Source: Microdochium bolleyi (taxonomy: Eukaryota > Ascomycota > Sordariomycetes > Xylariales > Microdochiaceae). Taken from it: 64,000 bases of DNA. Location: NCBI GenBank assembly GCA_001566295.1, contig KQ964245.1, positions 4,159,524-4,223,523 of the forward strand. The letters run 5' to 3'. Positions within the stretch are counted from its first letter, which is position 1. Each line of letters begins with the position of its first letter. The translations under genes and the position numbers were made by a program. This document shows positions 47,333 to 59,646 of this stretch, in pieces. A model generated the notes under the pieces. That model made no database searches, was not told where the DNA came from, and was given only the letters and a program-made list of their open reading frames with translations.

Positions 47333-50139
47333 ATGACCGATCACAGACAGGGCGTTGCCCCTCAAGACTCGCTCGAGTCCTCCCAGCTCCTGACACCCGG
47401 GCCGCCTTCACCCAACCTCCGCCGCAATCATGCTCGCCGAAGTCGAAGACCGTCCATCTCGGGCGACCTTCCCGACGAGCGCACCTCTCTACTCCGACCT
47501 GCTCGCTCTCGTATGCGTATACACAGCCCGGGCCGCTCGACCAAGCAGCATAGCTTCTACGGTAGGCCTTGAAGCACTGTTCCTGCTCCTAGCTCCTGAC
47601 TGCACCCGTAGCTAATAATGCCGTGTCCTCCATGGAACAGGCGAGACTAACTACGGCACCCGACACCACAGCCGCGCCCCTTCGTTCGGTCAACGCCTCA
47701 TCGATGCTCTGGCCGACCAGCAGCGGGACCCTCTCGCCGAGTCCAAGTCGAGCGGTTTCGCTGATGATCGAGTGTGGTACGATCAGTTCACCTCGACCGA
47801 CTGGGTCCACGACAGCATCGCGGACGCGTACCGTGTCAAGCAGTTGCGCGCCCGCAAGGACTTTGGGGGCCGGCTGATCGTCCTGTTCGACGGAGCTCAG
47901 GGCTGGATCCTGAGTGCTATTGTCGGCTTCTCGGTGGCCGTTATTGCGTACTGTGTCAACATTGCCGAGACGACCGTGTTCGACTTCAAAGACGGCTACT
48001 GTTCCACGAACTGGACTCTTCGTGAAAGGGTAAGAACCCAATGCCAGTCCATTCTGCCTTTGCGCATGCTGACGTCGCAGTAGCGATGCTGCCCTCACGG
48101 CGCCTGTACCGACTGGCGTCCGTGGTCTGAAGTTCTTGGCGGAAGTAAGGCGGGCGAGGACTGGATCGAGTTCGTCGTGTATATGTTCGCCGTTCTCATG
48201 TTCTCAGTGTCTGCATGCCTGTTGACCCTCACCACCAAGACCATCGTTCCGTCAGCTTACCGCATGTCGACATTCGACGAGAACCTGGCGGCGCACCAAT
48301 ACACCGACAATGACGAGGAAGATCTCACGAGCCCAAGACAGCCAGCGCAGGAAGAGGCTCCCATGGTGTACTATTCTGCTGCAGGCAGTGGTGTCGCCGA
48401 AGTCCGCGTCATCCTCAGCGGTTTCGTTCTTCACGGCTTCTTGGGTGCTCGAACATTGATCATCAAATCCGTCGGCCTGATCTTGAGCGTTGCATCCGGC
48501 TTGAGCATTGGCAAAGAAGGACCTTTTGTTCACATCGCCACATGTGTTGGAAACATTGCATGCCGCATGTTCTCCAAGTACGACAACAACGACGCCAAGA
48601 GACGTGAAGTGCTCTCTGCTGCGGCGGCTGCTGGTGTCGTGGTGGCGTTTGGTGCGCCTCTTGGAGGTGTGCTCTTTGGTCTCGAGGAGGTGGCGTACTA
48701 CTTCCCGGCCAAGACTCTTTTCCGAACGTTCTTCTGCTGCATTGTCGCTGCTCTATCGCTCAAGTTTCTCGACCCATACGACACCGGGAAGGTCGTGCTC
48801 TTCGAAGTCCGCTACAAGATCGACTGGGAGTGGTTCGAGCTGGCTGGCTTCATTCTTGTCGGCATTCTTGGTGGCGCCGCCGGGGCAATGTTCATCAAGG
48901 CATCTCGCGCTTGGGCTCAGAGCTTCCGGAAGATTCAGATGATCAAGAAATACCCGCTGCTCGAAGTGGTACTCGTCGCTATCGTCACTGTTCTCATCGG
49001 CTACTGGAACACCCTTACTCGCTTACCCGTGGCGAAGTTGCTCCTTAACCTTGCAGCGCCTTGCGATGATGAGACGAGGGACGAGACTCTTGGACTATGC
49101 GCGAAAGACACTAGTGACATACCTGCCATCATTCGTACACTTCTCTTTGCCTTTCTCGTCAAGGGCTTCCTGACCACAATCACATTCGGTATCAAGGTTC
49201 CTGCTGGAATCTATGTGCCATCTATGGTCGTTGGTGGTTTGATGGGCAGAATCGTTGGTCACTTGGTCCAGTGGCTCGTGCTGCAGTACCCCAGCGCAAC
49301 CATTTTCGGCGACTGCGCTTTGCGGCAGGACTCGAGCTGCGTACAACCCGGTGTCTATGCACTGATTGCTGCTGGTTCGACGATGTGCGGAGTAACGAGA
49401 CTGTCGGTGACGCTGGCTGTCATCCTATTTGAGCTTACCGGGAGTCTCGACTATGTGCTTCCGTTCTCTCTCGCCATCCTTGTCGCCAAGTGGACAGCTG
49501 ACGCCTTGGAGCCGCTCAGCGTTTACGATCTTCTTACCCAGATGAACTCGTACCCTTATTTGGACAACAAGCACAAGCCGATGTTTACGTCGGATCTCGC
49601 TGACATTGTTCCTCGGGTTCGCCGGGGACGCGTCATCGACATCTCGAACTCCCCGCTGGTGCCTGCGATTGAGCTCCGGGCCAAACTGGAGCTTCTGCAG
49701 CGCGCTGGAGAGCTGGATGGCGGTCTCCCCATTCTTCGAAACGATATCCTCGTCGGCCTCATCCCAGCACCTGATCTTGAGTATGCGCTTGATCGACTAA
49801 AGGACGAAGCCAACGATCGATGCTTGATGGCCAATGTGCCGAGCATAGATGATGACGATGATAACGCAACAGAGGAGCTCACAGACTTCACCCCCTACAT
49901 TGACCCGGCGCCAGTCGCCCTTGATATCAAGTCCCCAATGGACCTTGTCTACGAGTGTTTCGCGAAGCTGGGACTTCGCTACATCTGCGTCTTGAAGAAT
50001 GGGCGCTACGCAGGCATGGTACGTTGCTTCAGACAAACGAAGTCATGGTTTCTGTTTTTGCTAACCATCGGCGCAGACACACAAGAAGCGCTTTGTGCGA
50101 TATGTCCGCGACCTTGAGGAGAAGGAGCATGTTTTCTAG
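47333..50139 (+). CDS. CLC-family chloride channel / Cl-/H+ exchanger with CBS domains (Gef1-like)
   Basis: Membrane transporter of endosomes/Golgi by analogy with yeast Gef1. Exons 47333-47561, 47641-48029, 48084-50018 and 50077-50139 give 871 residues. A Ser/Arg-rich cytosolic N-terminus (about 1-155) precedes the first helix (GWILSAIVGFSVAVIAYCVN). CLC signatures are GSGVAEVR (the usual Pro replaced by Ala, as I recall for fungal Gef1 relatives), GKEGPFVHIA with the gating Glu at about residue 351, and VPAGIYVPSMVVGG. An acidic loop (NDEEDL) lies before the GSG motif. Two CBS domains follow the membrane part. For intron 2, AG at 48080 would put TAG at the start of the exon, so AG at 48083 must be used for a full protein. 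The last exon reads THKKRFVRYVRDLEEK, closing the second CBS domain. Confidence 0.92.
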
Positions 50140-50611
50140 TCGAATTAGCGAACGTGAGCATTTTGTCAGCGTGAAGGACGTAGGTGACGCGCGACGGAGT
50201 ACGGTTCTCATCTCCCGACTCGTCGCTCGTTTCCTGCCTGCTTCGGCATCAGCAGCACACTGCATGGTGGTTATCTTTGTTTGAGCGTTTTCCTATATCA
50301 CGACATGTTTCATGCATTGGCGTTGAGCTTTTTCATTTACTCCAGCAGACCGAGTAGAAGCATTCAAGGTCTCAAGACTGGCAATTTATACTTACAGACG
50401 AATTTACAAGGGCGGCATGTTTTTCCCTCGCTAGCACTGGGGATTATCACTACGACGTAACGACGTGATCGGACAGGTTTCTTGAAGAGTCTCAGGCAAT
50501 GGTCGCTCTGTTTCTAGGTCATGCTCCGAGGACAAACATGCTTATTCACCCGCTCGGAATGGTATATACAACATGACTCTACTCTTTGTTCTTGGGCACC
50601 CATCTCTTCAA
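50140..50611. other. Spacer between convergent genes
   Basis: 3' regions of the CLC gene and SAS10; no gene. Confidence 0.5.
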
Positions 50612-52528
50612 CTACAGCTTGACACTCTTGATCAACCCCGGCTTGATACCTGTGAGCTCTCCGCTGTATCCACCCTTGCCCTCGCCACCGCTGTACATGG
50701 CCTTCATGCTGCGCTGCTTCTTCTGCTTCTCTGCGTACATCTTACGCTTCTTGACACGCGGGTTGCGGTTGTCCTTGTTGCGCTTGGGGGCGAGGCCCTT
50801 GTTCTTCTCGATCGCGTACGTGATCTTGCGCTTCCCGTCGGCATCGACCGTCTCCGTCTCCACGACGCGATCGTTGGTTGATGCCGCGGCCAGCGCGGCC
50901 GCGCGCGCAGACTTGTCCTCCTTCTTGCGCGACGTCCGGGCCGCGACCATGTCGTAGTACTCGTCCTCGTTGTCGCGGATCGCGGCGGCGGCCTTGGCCT
51001 GGTCTGCCGCGTCGGCCTCGGCGTCGGACCCGGAGTCGTCGCCGCCGAGCTCGGTGCCTCTGCCGGACGCCTTGAGGCCGCGCCGCTCGGCCTCGGCGTT
51101 AAGCCGCGCCTGCCGGTCCCTGAGGCGCTCGCGATACGGCAGGTCCATGTCGCCTCCAGCGTCGCGCCCGGCGCCAGCGCGGCGGTTGGCCTTTTGCACA
51201 ATCTGCGAGGTATAGAAGCGCAGCGACTTTTTGCGGGCGGCCTTTTCGGCGGCGGTCCGGGCATCGAGGACTTCTTCCTCGCCGAAGTCGGAGTTGTTCC
51301 CACCACGGCGCTCGGATGATGATGAGTCGTCGGAGTCGTCGTCGTCGTTGGCGGCTGATTTTGTGGAGGGTTTCTTGCTGGAGGGCTTCTTCTTGTGAGA
51401 CGCGACGAGGCTGTCGAGTTCTGCCAAGGAGGCCTCGAGGGCCTTGGCCTTGCGATCGGCCTTGGCCTGGCGCTTCGTGGGCTTCTTCTTCTCCTTGGCG
51501 GACAGCACTGCAAGCGCGGCGGCTTCTTCGTCCTCCTCAACGTCGGACATGGCCTCGTCCTCGTTTGGCAGTGAGAGCATCTGCTTTGCAGACTGCAGGT
51601 GCTCGACCTTCTTCCACGCCTCACGGCACTCTAGCAGCGTGGCCATGACCTCGTGGTCGCGCAGCTCGGCCGGGCTGAGCGGCTTCGCCTCGCCGTTGGC
51701 GTCCCGCGAAGGCGCCGTCAGCGTCGCGAAGTACATGGCCAAGCTGGCGACGTAGCACCCCAGAATCCTGTACTTGACGACGGCGAGCGACCGGCTGTCC
51801 TTCTGGCCCTCGGCCTCCTTCTGCAGCGTGACGAGCAGGGGCTGCAGCTCGAGCAGCGTGTCCGCCATGTAGTCGAGCTCCGGGTACATGTTCTGCAGCA
51901 GGCGGTAGCGCTCGTCAGCTGGCATGTCGGCGGGGATCTCGACGTCCTTGAGCACCTCGGTGACGACCTCGTCGTCCTGCTCCTTGTCGGCATCGTCGTC
52001 CGCGCCTCCGAGCCACTCGTCCTCGTTGAAGAAGTCCTCCTCGGCCATCTTGGCGAGCTTCTTCTTCTGCAGCCGCCGCGCCTCCTGCTCCTCCTCGCGC
52101 GCGTCTGCCTCGGTCTCGATCGCATCGTTGTTGTAGTACTCCTTGCGCGAGGTGCCCCACCACCCGGCGTCGCCCTCCTCCTCCTCTTCGTCCTCGTCCG
52201 CGCCCTTCTTGCTCTTCTTTATTGACTGCTGCTTCTTCCTGGCCGCAAAGTCGTCATCCTCATCCTCGTCGTCAGAGCCGTCGTCGTACGCGAGGACCTC
52301 ATCGTCCGAGTTTTCTAAAAAGTCCTCCTCGTCCTGCAGGCGCTTCTGCTTCTTGCTCGTGGGCGCATCGTCGAAGAGGATCTGGTCCTGGTCCATAAAG
52401 TGCCGCTCCTGGTCATCGGCGATGTCCTTGTACGAAGTGATGGGGCCCAGGCGGGCGTCGCTCGGGTCGTACTCCTTGGGGCCCTTGGTCTGGCCCACGG
52501 CCCCGGACACCTTTCTCTTCTTGCCCAT
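50612..52528 (-). CDS. SAS10: Sas10/Utp3 small-subunit processome protein
   Basis: Nucleolar component of the U3 snoRNP / small-subunit processome needed for 18S rRNA maturation. A single exon encodes 638 residues. Landmarks: basic N-terminus MGKKRKVSG, a long acidic stretch (about 75-125, Asp/Glu runs), the Sas10/Utp3/C1D domain (about 205-330, with MYPELDYMADTLLELQPLL), Lys- and Ser/Asp-rich linkers, and the conserved C-terminal Sas10 domain (from about 560) with KNKGLAPKRNKDNRNPRVKKR and the end YSGELTGIKPGLIKSVKL. Charged low-complexity composition is normal for the family. The Arg/Pro-rich frames on the other strands are shadows of its GC-rich codons. Confidence 0.93.
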   Translation of the reverse strand: MGKKRKVSGAVGQTKGPKEYDPSDARLGPITSYKDIADDQERHFMDQDQILFDDAPTSKKQKRLQDEEDFLENSDDEVLAYDDGSDDEDEDDDFAARKKQQSIKKSKKGADEDEEEEEGDAGWWGTSRKEYYNNDAIETEADAREEEQEARRLQKKKLAKMAEEDFFNEDEWLGGADDDADKEQDDEVVTEVLKDVEIPADMPADERYRLLQNMYPELDYMADTLLELQPLLVTLQKEAEGQKDSRSLAVVKYRILGCYVASLAMYFATLTAPSRDANGEAKPLSPAELRDHEVMATLLECREAWKKVEHLQSAKQMLSLPNEDEAMSDVEEDEEAAALAVLSAKEKKKPTKRQAKADRKAKALEASLAELDSLVASHKKKPSSKKPSTKSAANDDDDSDDSSSSERRGGNNSDFGEEEVLDARTAAEKAARKKSLRFYTSQIVQKANRRAGAGRDAGGDMDLPYRERLRDRQARLNAEAERRGLKASGRGTELGGDDSGSDAEADAADQAKAAAAIRDNEDEYYDMVAARTSRKKEDKSARAAALAAASTNDRVVETETVDADGKRKITYAIEKNKGLAPKRNKDNRNPRVKKRKMYAEKQKKQRSMKAMYSGGEGKGGYSGELTGIKPGLIKSVKL

Positions 52529-53096
52529 GGTTACTTGATGGTGAACTGTGGTCGGTGTCGAATCTCGGTGGAGCGGATTTCGCAGAATCGTGTTTCTGCA
52601 CGTAGGCTGTAGAAAGTTGTGGTCGCTGAATGGTGACCAGTCGCTCTAGTTGTCTTGCGGGTTGGGAGGGCTCGGCATGGCAAGCGCAGCACTGGCGCAG
52701 ACAAAGTCGTCTGCAGCACTGGGATTTTTTTCTTATCGAGCTGTTATCGCGGCTCTTCGGGGACCCCACTGGCGGTGGTGGACCTGCATGCCCATTCAGC
52801 CCATCCTAGTTAAGGGTCTCCACGAGAGCTTCCTCCGTATGGAGCTCCGTAGGACCATTGTCTGTGGCTTGTGGGTGTCTCGGGAGATTTGAGCAGTCGT
52901 ATGCCTCTACTCTCACAAATCTAGGCGTGCAGCTCTTGGGAGCAGTTGCGGGCTGTGCACTGAGTCTAAGTCGGAGCACGCGTGCGTTGACCGACAGGAT
53001 GAGAAAGCAATGTCCCAGACAGTCCTGGAAGTATTTGACTGCGAGGTCCACTTGTACAACTGCCCACGTTCTATATACATGTACATCAACGCAGCT
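52529..53096. other. Spacer: SAS10 promoter and KDSR 3' flank
   Basis: No gene. Contains two near-identical CCGTATGGAG/CTCCGTAGG words at about 52836-52853. Confidence 0.45.
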
Positions 53097-54281
53097 TCAA
53101 GTCTTCTTATCATAACTCGCAGGGTGACCATTGGCCTTTGCGAACTTCCTGATCTTGCTGTAGATATCCGGCAGCGCAAAGATCCAGACGATCGGGACAA
53201 TCACGCCCATAATGGTGTCAATGACCCAGTTGTTGCGCGGCTGCCCGCCCTGCGCGCCCCATCGCAGGAAACCACCCGGGAAGAAACCCGTGGTCACGCT
53301 GTAGTCGCCCCTCTCCAGCCCCGCGATGGCCCTGGAGGCGACCTCGTCAGCGCTGAGCCGCGGGTCCCCGTCTTCGATGACTTTGGTGATTTTGGGCTTC
53401 GTCATCTCCTCCCGCTCGAAGCCCGACGTGAGGATCGTCCCGGGGTACACGATGTGCACCTTGACGTTCTGCGGGTACGCCTCGACTTCCTGCACCAGGG
53501 TGTCCGCGAGGCCGCGCATGGCCGCTTTGGTGGGGGTGTAGTTGCCGTAGCCGACCACGGGGAACAGGGCGAGCACGGAAGCCGTGAAGATGAGGTGCTT
53601 GGGCTCCGCGGTGACGGGCGCGTCGCGAGCGCACCACTGGCGTAGCGAGGCGTGCGCGAGCTCCGCGCTGCCCCAGAAGTTGATGTCCATCTCGGTCCGC
53701 TTCACCGACATGGGGCTCTCGGCCCAGAATCCCGGCGTTGACATGCCGGCCGCGCACCAGACGATGTCAATGGCCTTCCCATTATTCCATTCGACAGCCT
53801 GCTCGAGCAGGGGCTGGCCGTAGTCAGGCTTCGAGACGTCGGCGGAGATGTAGTGGAATCGCTGCGTTTGCGGGTTCCGGGCTGCGGCCTAGGCGAAGAA
53901 AAGGTCAGTATCACTGCTCGAACATACCCTTTAGCCGGTCTGGATGCCCCGTCGCAGGCCACGCACCCTGATGTCCGAGATCGCCTGCTCGAGCTTGACC
54001 ACGCTCCGAGACACGATGATTACGTTCGCGCCCTTGGCAGAGAGCTGCAGAGCAACACTCCTGCCCATGCCCTCGGAGGCGCCAGTGATGAGTATTGTCT
54101 GTATACATAGGAGTGCCTGTCAGCCTTTGGTGTTGCTCCTGTCATGTGCAGTCCCCTCATGACATACCTTGCCATCAACGGGCAGCTGGCCGGAGCTCGA
54201 GAAGAGACCCATTGCGACGGCGGAGACGATGGCGACGAATGCGGCAACAAATACCCAGGTCAAGGTCGATAGGGTTGCCAT
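53097..54281 (-). CDS. TSC10: 3-ketodihydrosphingosine reductase (SDR family)
   Basis: Second step of sphingolipid synthesis: NADPH-dependent reduction of 3-ketodihydrosphingosine on the ER. Minus-strand exons 54281-54168, 54098-53967 and 53888-53097 (introns of 69 and 78 bases, all phase 0) give 345 residues. An N-terminal membrane helix (about 4-27) precedes the cofactor loop TGASEGMG (43-50). The catalytic residues are Ser186, Tyr199 and Lys203 (NYTPTK). The C-terminal hydrophobic stretch with WVIDTIMGVIVPIVWIFALP gives a second membrane anchor, and the end is basic (YDKKT). The region GFEREEMTKPKITKVIE is typical of KDSR. The first 38 residues are in a separate exon which supplies the N-terminal anchor. 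Confidence 0.9.
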
Positions 54282-54874
54282 GAGTGGAAGTGTGGCTGGC
54301 TGCCGCGGTCTGTTGCAGAGTGACCGTTCACGGCGGGAGGCTGCTGATATTTATTTCCTGGGGCAGCTTGAAATCCGGACCCTGGAAGCCTGACAAGGAG
54401 TGTACATCACTAGTGCTGGAGGGGTAACCTGCTAGTGCCAGGGGTGATCGAGAGCTAGGTATCTCAAAGCGTAGGGTCCCTAAATCGTTGTCGAGGGATG
54501 GCCATCAGCCGGACTTTTCCTCATTTGCCATGGCCCATCATGGGGACGCAGTGAAGCTCTGTCTACCAGCGGCGATGTATGCACTACTCTCTCGCAGGAT
54601 GGAAGTCTCGTGTTTGCAAACGTATTAGAGGGCAACAGCAGACCTCTGGAAGGAGACCTGTTGCGGAAACTTCCAAGATATGGTTCTGCACACAAAGGTC
54701 TCTACAGTAATCACAGCGTACAGGTGGGAACTTTGACAGAGCTCGTGCAGCGCTGGCAAGCATACAATTACTATGAATACAGGGCCCGAACAGCCTTCCC
54801 GCCTGTTCCTCACGAGGCCAGTCGCCACTCTGGAGCCACCAAACATTGCATCGCCGTCATTAAGGCTTGTCTCT
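54282..54874. other. Spacer: KDSR promoter and DUF3716 gene 3' flank
   Basis: Nothing recognisable beyond the expected promoter of the KDSR gene. Confidence 0.45.
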
Positions 54875-56112
54875 TTAATGAGGTTCATGCTCGTCCATGA
54901 CAGCTGGCGGCGCACCCTGCTGGTGGTGCTGGCTACTGATATCAAGCTCCTCGTTGACCGCATCTTCGTACTGACATATGGCAAACGCAAGCTGGCGAGC
55001 AGCAGCCTCGACCATGTGCATATGCCGTGTTTTCTTGTCAGCAGCTCGCACCTCGGCCATCGCTCTCTCTACAGTGAAGCGGACGACTGGGTCCGCAGAA
55101 GCAGGCAGAGAAGCAAAGTTGAAATGTGACATAGCCGACGTCGGCACGGCAGCGGGCATGTGGAATGCACCATCCGTTGCTAAGACTGGCTGGCCATGGA
55201 CCTGAGGATTTCGTGTTTCTGCATGCGGAAATCATGTCAGTAACCAGAATGAGAGAGAGGAGAAGAGAAGCACATACCATGGAAAGAACATCTTGCGCCA
55301 GAAGCATTGAACCAGCAATTGGCGCAGCTCCCGCACATCTGGCCATCCACAATAACGCAGCTGTTCCACGGGCCGTGGCCCTTGTGGCAGTTCTTGCACG
55401 GTACCGGTGCCAGCTCCCCCGCAATGTGCGCGAAGAGGGCCTCAACATTGCTCCGCCGACCAAGGTTGAGCGCCTGCTCTGGCCGCCGCTGCTGCGCGAG
55501 GCGCATGCCGGGCTCGCGCGCAAGCCGCTTCGCGAGCGCACTCTCGACAACGACGCTCTGATACCCTGACTGGTGGGCGAAGTCCTCTGTTGAGTGGCCG
55601 GTCGTGTCCATGTGCGCGCCAGTCAGGTCTGTGTGCTCGTTGGGGTCCTGCACGCTGCTCGCCAGTATGCTAGCAGCGGTCAGGTCGAGCTGCTGCTGCT
55701 GTTGTTGCTGCTGGTGGTGCTCTTGCTCTGCGACCGCTGCAGCCGCCGCCTGCTGCTGTTGCTCGTGATGCGCGGCCGCAGCTGCTGCGGCCGCGGCAGC
55801 AGATACCGGATCAAAGTCGGCATGGGGATCGTGATGGTATTTGTGCTCGTGGTCCTCGGCCTGCACGTGGAGCTGGGGATCGTGCTGTTGCTGGTCCTGA
55901 TGCTGCGGATCGTCGAGGTCCTGCCCCTCATCGCCCAGCTGGTGTTCTACATCGTCGACGAGGTCATCGACGCCGGGATCCTCGAGCGCAGGATCGACGA
56001 CGTCTGAGGTGTTGGGCCGGCGAATCTGGCGGCTGCGTGGTTTTGTGGCTTTGCTGACGCGCCCGCCGCGAGTTGATTGAATGATTCCCTTCATGACTGC
56101 GTGGGAGGTCAT
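54875..56112 (-). CDS. DUF3716 protein with poly-Ala and poly-Gln tracts
   Basis: Unknown function. Minus-strand exons 56112-55278 and 55218-54875 (59-base intron) give 392 residues. N-terminus basic (KATKPRSRQIRR), then acidic (about 36-100), poly-Ala (105-114), Gln and Ala runs (118-126) and poly-Gln (134-141). Residues 239-278 form the DUF3716 module: Cys at 239, 242, 252, 260, 263, 266 and 275 plus His278, a pattern suggesting bound zinc. A helical tail follows (FTVERAMAEVRAADKKTRHM). It is probably nuclear by composition, which is inference. The ATG at 56112 is preferred; a second in-frame ATG (M7) is close by, and a possible acceptor (CACTTGCAG) just before it hints at an intron in the 5' leader. 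Confidence 0.8.
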
Positions 56113-58406
56113 CGCCCTGCAAGTGGCAGGCAGTTGGTGAGAAGGCGCGGCATGAACCAGCTGTCGGCAGCTGATGGGGGACCTTGCATCACAGAACCAC
56201 GCGCGCAGGCGCCAGCGACGGAAAATCTGGTGTTGACACACACTGCGTGGTGGAGCACGGGCCACCACGGCTCCACCGGCTGCAAGTGCTGGTGAGCTGG
56301 TCCACCTTCTCGAGGTCGATTGAGCATCTGGCCCTTCCCTTGGATGGATTGAACAACGTCCAGACCTCAAATAAGGGAGTCGCAGAGGTCGTCATTGGAC
56401 CAAGGCACATTCTGAGGATCTGTAATATGGGTCAACTTGGCCAAGAAAACAGGCCAAACTCTCAGTCGAAAAATTGATTCGAGAGGTTCCAACATCAACT
56501 TGGCTGTATGCGTGAGGAAGTCGGTGAACCTAACCAGAACTTGTCGACTTCACGGTAGCAAAGCATGATCTCACTCTAGACTTGTGCAGTGAATAATCTG
56601 CCGCGGAAAGGCACCATCATCCGTCATGGCGACAGTCGCACTGAAGCAAGCTGATCGCTTCAACCGCGATACCGGTAGTCGGAAGTGAGAACATGGCGCA
56701 AACAAGCATGGGAGCTCTCCCTGCCAACCCCTGCAACAAGCCTGGGCTTGAAATTACACGCCGCTTCCACGCAGGCACGCGGGCGCCTCCGACTGGAGTT
56801 TGACCCTGTACCTGTCTGTGCCTTGCCTGTGCCTGGGCGTGCAAGTGATATTCATCACCAACCCGGTCAATAGGTCCCATCCGGCACACTACCATGGGTC
56901 GGTGCTGGATGCTCATGGTGCCGCGAAGGACGCATGAACGCCCTCCTGGTCCAGGCGCACGTCGTCTCGCCTTGTTCTTGTTCTTTTTCTTCTTCCTGTT
57001 CTTCTCGAAAGATGAAGCCCTATGCCCTGACAGCTGCAAGCACACCTGCAGCAAGGACCGGACATGACAGAGCAGCCATGGGACGACCCCCGGAACCTGG
57101 AATGCAGCCCACATGCCGAACCTTGCAGCAGTAGCTCCATCAGCAGCAGGTACACAATTTACAACAAGGTACGCTATGCACGCGGAGCTTCCAGGATGTG
57201 GAGAAGTCACGCTCAGGCCGAGTTCCATGGGTCATCCCTGAGCTCCGAACAGATGCTGGCGGCCTGTCAGGTCCAGTCCTGTATTCGAGCCATTGAACAA
57301 GCAAAAGAACTAGGCTAAGGTGGAGGCTCGGAGGAATGGATGAATGCAAGGAGCAGATCTCACGAGACAAAGCAGTAAACCAATACAAGTCAAAGAGACG
57401 AAGAAGACCGTGGAAAAGCACTGGTGCATGGCCGCATGAATGGCCGTGTTTCGCGGCGTGGAGCCACCCTCCGATGCATGCACGCTGCTCCACATCCAGT
57501 CAAACCCAAAATACAGCGAGCAGTCGTCAGAAGGACCAAACTGCCGAAAGGTGGTGGGCCAGTCGATCATGCTCCATGTTGAAACAAGCGCGAAACCAAG
57601 TGTCGGCATGATAATTGCCCTGTTCTCATCCTAGACCTCTGGAACTTTGAGGCCCTGGACCTGTGAACCTCTGATGGAAACTTCTTTGCAGCTTAGAGGG
57701 GAGTGTAACCGGGCAGCCTAGAAAAGAAGTAAACACCCAACGTGTTGATGAACTTGTTGCTGCGCGCACGTCTACGAGAAGCATGTTGAAAAGTGTGTTG
57801 TCAAAGTAAACGATTGGTTTTGTTTGTTCTCTACAAATTGATCCAATCATTTTTCTGGGAATTGCCACCTCGAACTCCAGAGGCAGCTTCCGTGGTATAG
57901 TAGTCATCGCGCGCATCCGTTCTCGATAGATTCTTCCTACACACGCATTGCTGCCATTGCGCTCATCCTCAACCTCAAGCCCACCTCTCTCTCGTAAAGA
58001 AAAGCCTCAAATGCCATAAAAATGATGTTGAAAAGGAAAAAATGAGATAGGACTAGTGGCCAGAGACACGCAAATTCGTTATTAAACAAGATATGTATTC
58101 CGCCGGCAATGTTGACAAGGGCGTCTTGTGAGAGCGGCTTGGGCGGTCACAGCCCAGACCTGAAGTGGAATTGCTTTTGTGCCGTCGTCCTGGGCAGACC
58201 CTGAGAGCCGGGACACATTGCGAGCGCCTAGCCCGACGTAGGAGCTGAATATGCTCGCACAGCACGTCGGAGCGTTTGTGTAAGCCGATGCTCGTAGTGA
58301 TGTATCCGTTCGCAATCATGAGGTCTGGTTGACATTATTTGACACCCGTCCAGAGTGTTCGATGAGGGTATCGGGTTCTGCGTAATCGGAAACAAGGGCA
58401 TGACAA
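56113..58406. other. Intergenic region of 2.3 kb
   Basis: Promoter of the DUF3716 gene and 3' flank of the G-alpha gene, both on the minus strand. The open frames are small, overlapping and without family resemblance. Confidence 0.5.
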
Positions 58407-59646
58407 TCAGATAAGACCGCAAAGACGAAGGTTCTCTTGAATGATGATATCTGTACACAATGAATTAGTAAGTGGAAGGTCAACTTTCGGAGGTACATGA
58501 GAACGTACCATTCACAGCCGCCATGACAAAGCGGATTTGTGTCGTGTCGGTGGCGCATGTGAAATGTGTGTAGATCTGTTTCGTCTCGTGCTGGTTCAAG
58601 CTGACGAATCTGTTGAGGATGTAGTCGCAGGCCGCAGCGTAATCATCACCACCCTCGTAGTCGGGGAAGTAGTTCTTCATGGGGCTGACGGGTAGCTTCT
58701 CCTTGAAGCGATCGATCTTGTTCAGGAACAGAATGATCGAGGTCTTGATGAACCACCTTGAGTTGCAGATGGAGTCGAACAGAGTCAAAGCCTCCTGCAT
58801 GCGGTTGACAGTCTCGTCTTCGAACAGCAGCTGATCGTATTCGGAAATGGCGACGAGGAAGAGAATCGTAGTGACGTTCTCAAAGCAGTGAATCCACTTC
58901 TTTCTCTCGGAACGCTGGCCACCGACGTCGAACATGCGGTAGGTAAGGTCTCCGATGATGAAGGTGGTTTCGGTGATACCAGTGGTCTTGACACGGGAGC
59001 GGAGGACATCCTGATCATTAGGCATGTAATCCGGCGCAGCGATGCGCGCAATGTTGTCGAAGTAGCTGGAGTGGTGCGTGGTTAGTACGGTACGTGGCGA
59101 TAAAACACACAATGTGGGTTGAACATACTATCTGGCCGAGTCGTTGAGCTGGTACTCGCGCGAGCGCTTGAAGCACTGCTGGACGCCATGGTCCTTCCAG
59201 AGAGCCTCGATGGCGTTGCCAACCTCCGGGGGAAGAACATCGCCCTCGATCTGAGCAGGCTGCATGAAGATGGTCTGCACGTGGTACTCCATGCGCTGGT
59301 CCTCGAGAGGGAGCTCGAGGGACTCCATGGCCTCGAGGATGACACGCATAGACTGCACAGTGTTGCTGAAGATGATCTCCTTGAAGGACTCGCGCTCGTC
59401 CCGGGAGTAACCACCCTCGTGGATGAGCTTCATCTGCTTCAGGATGGTGGACTTTCCAGATTCACCAGCACCTATACTCAGTGGTTAGCGAAGGGGGGAA
59501 GGTGTCAGGCGCGAGGGTTCTGTCTTACCGAGAAGAAGCATCTTAATCTCGTTGCGCTGCATCATCTTGTCGCGCTTGAGCTGATTCTCAATCTCCTCAT
59601 TGCGGGCCTTGCCCTCCTTCTCCTCCGTGCTCATTCCGCAACCCAT
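58407..59646 (-). CDS. Group I heterotrimeric G-protein alpha subunit (GNA-1/FadA/CPG-1 class)
   Basis: Signals from seven-helix receptors to adenylate cyclase and other effectors; controls growth, conidiation, mating and, in pathogens, virulence in other fungi. Minus-strand exons 59646-59529, 59471-59129, 59065-58509 and 58450-58407 (introns of 57, 63 and 58 bases) give 353 residues, the full family length. Starts MGCGMS: Gly2 for myristoylation and Cys3 for palmitoylation. GTP-binding motifs are GAGESGKST (40-48), LRSRVKTTG with the catalytic Arg (about 178), DVGGQ (about 200), NKID (about 268) and TCAT (about 323). The final 44-base exon encodes the receptor-contacting tail ending CGLI, with the Cys at -4 that is the pertussis-toxin site in Gi-type proteins. 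The sequence matches the Sordariomycete type very closely by eye. Confidence 0.97.
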
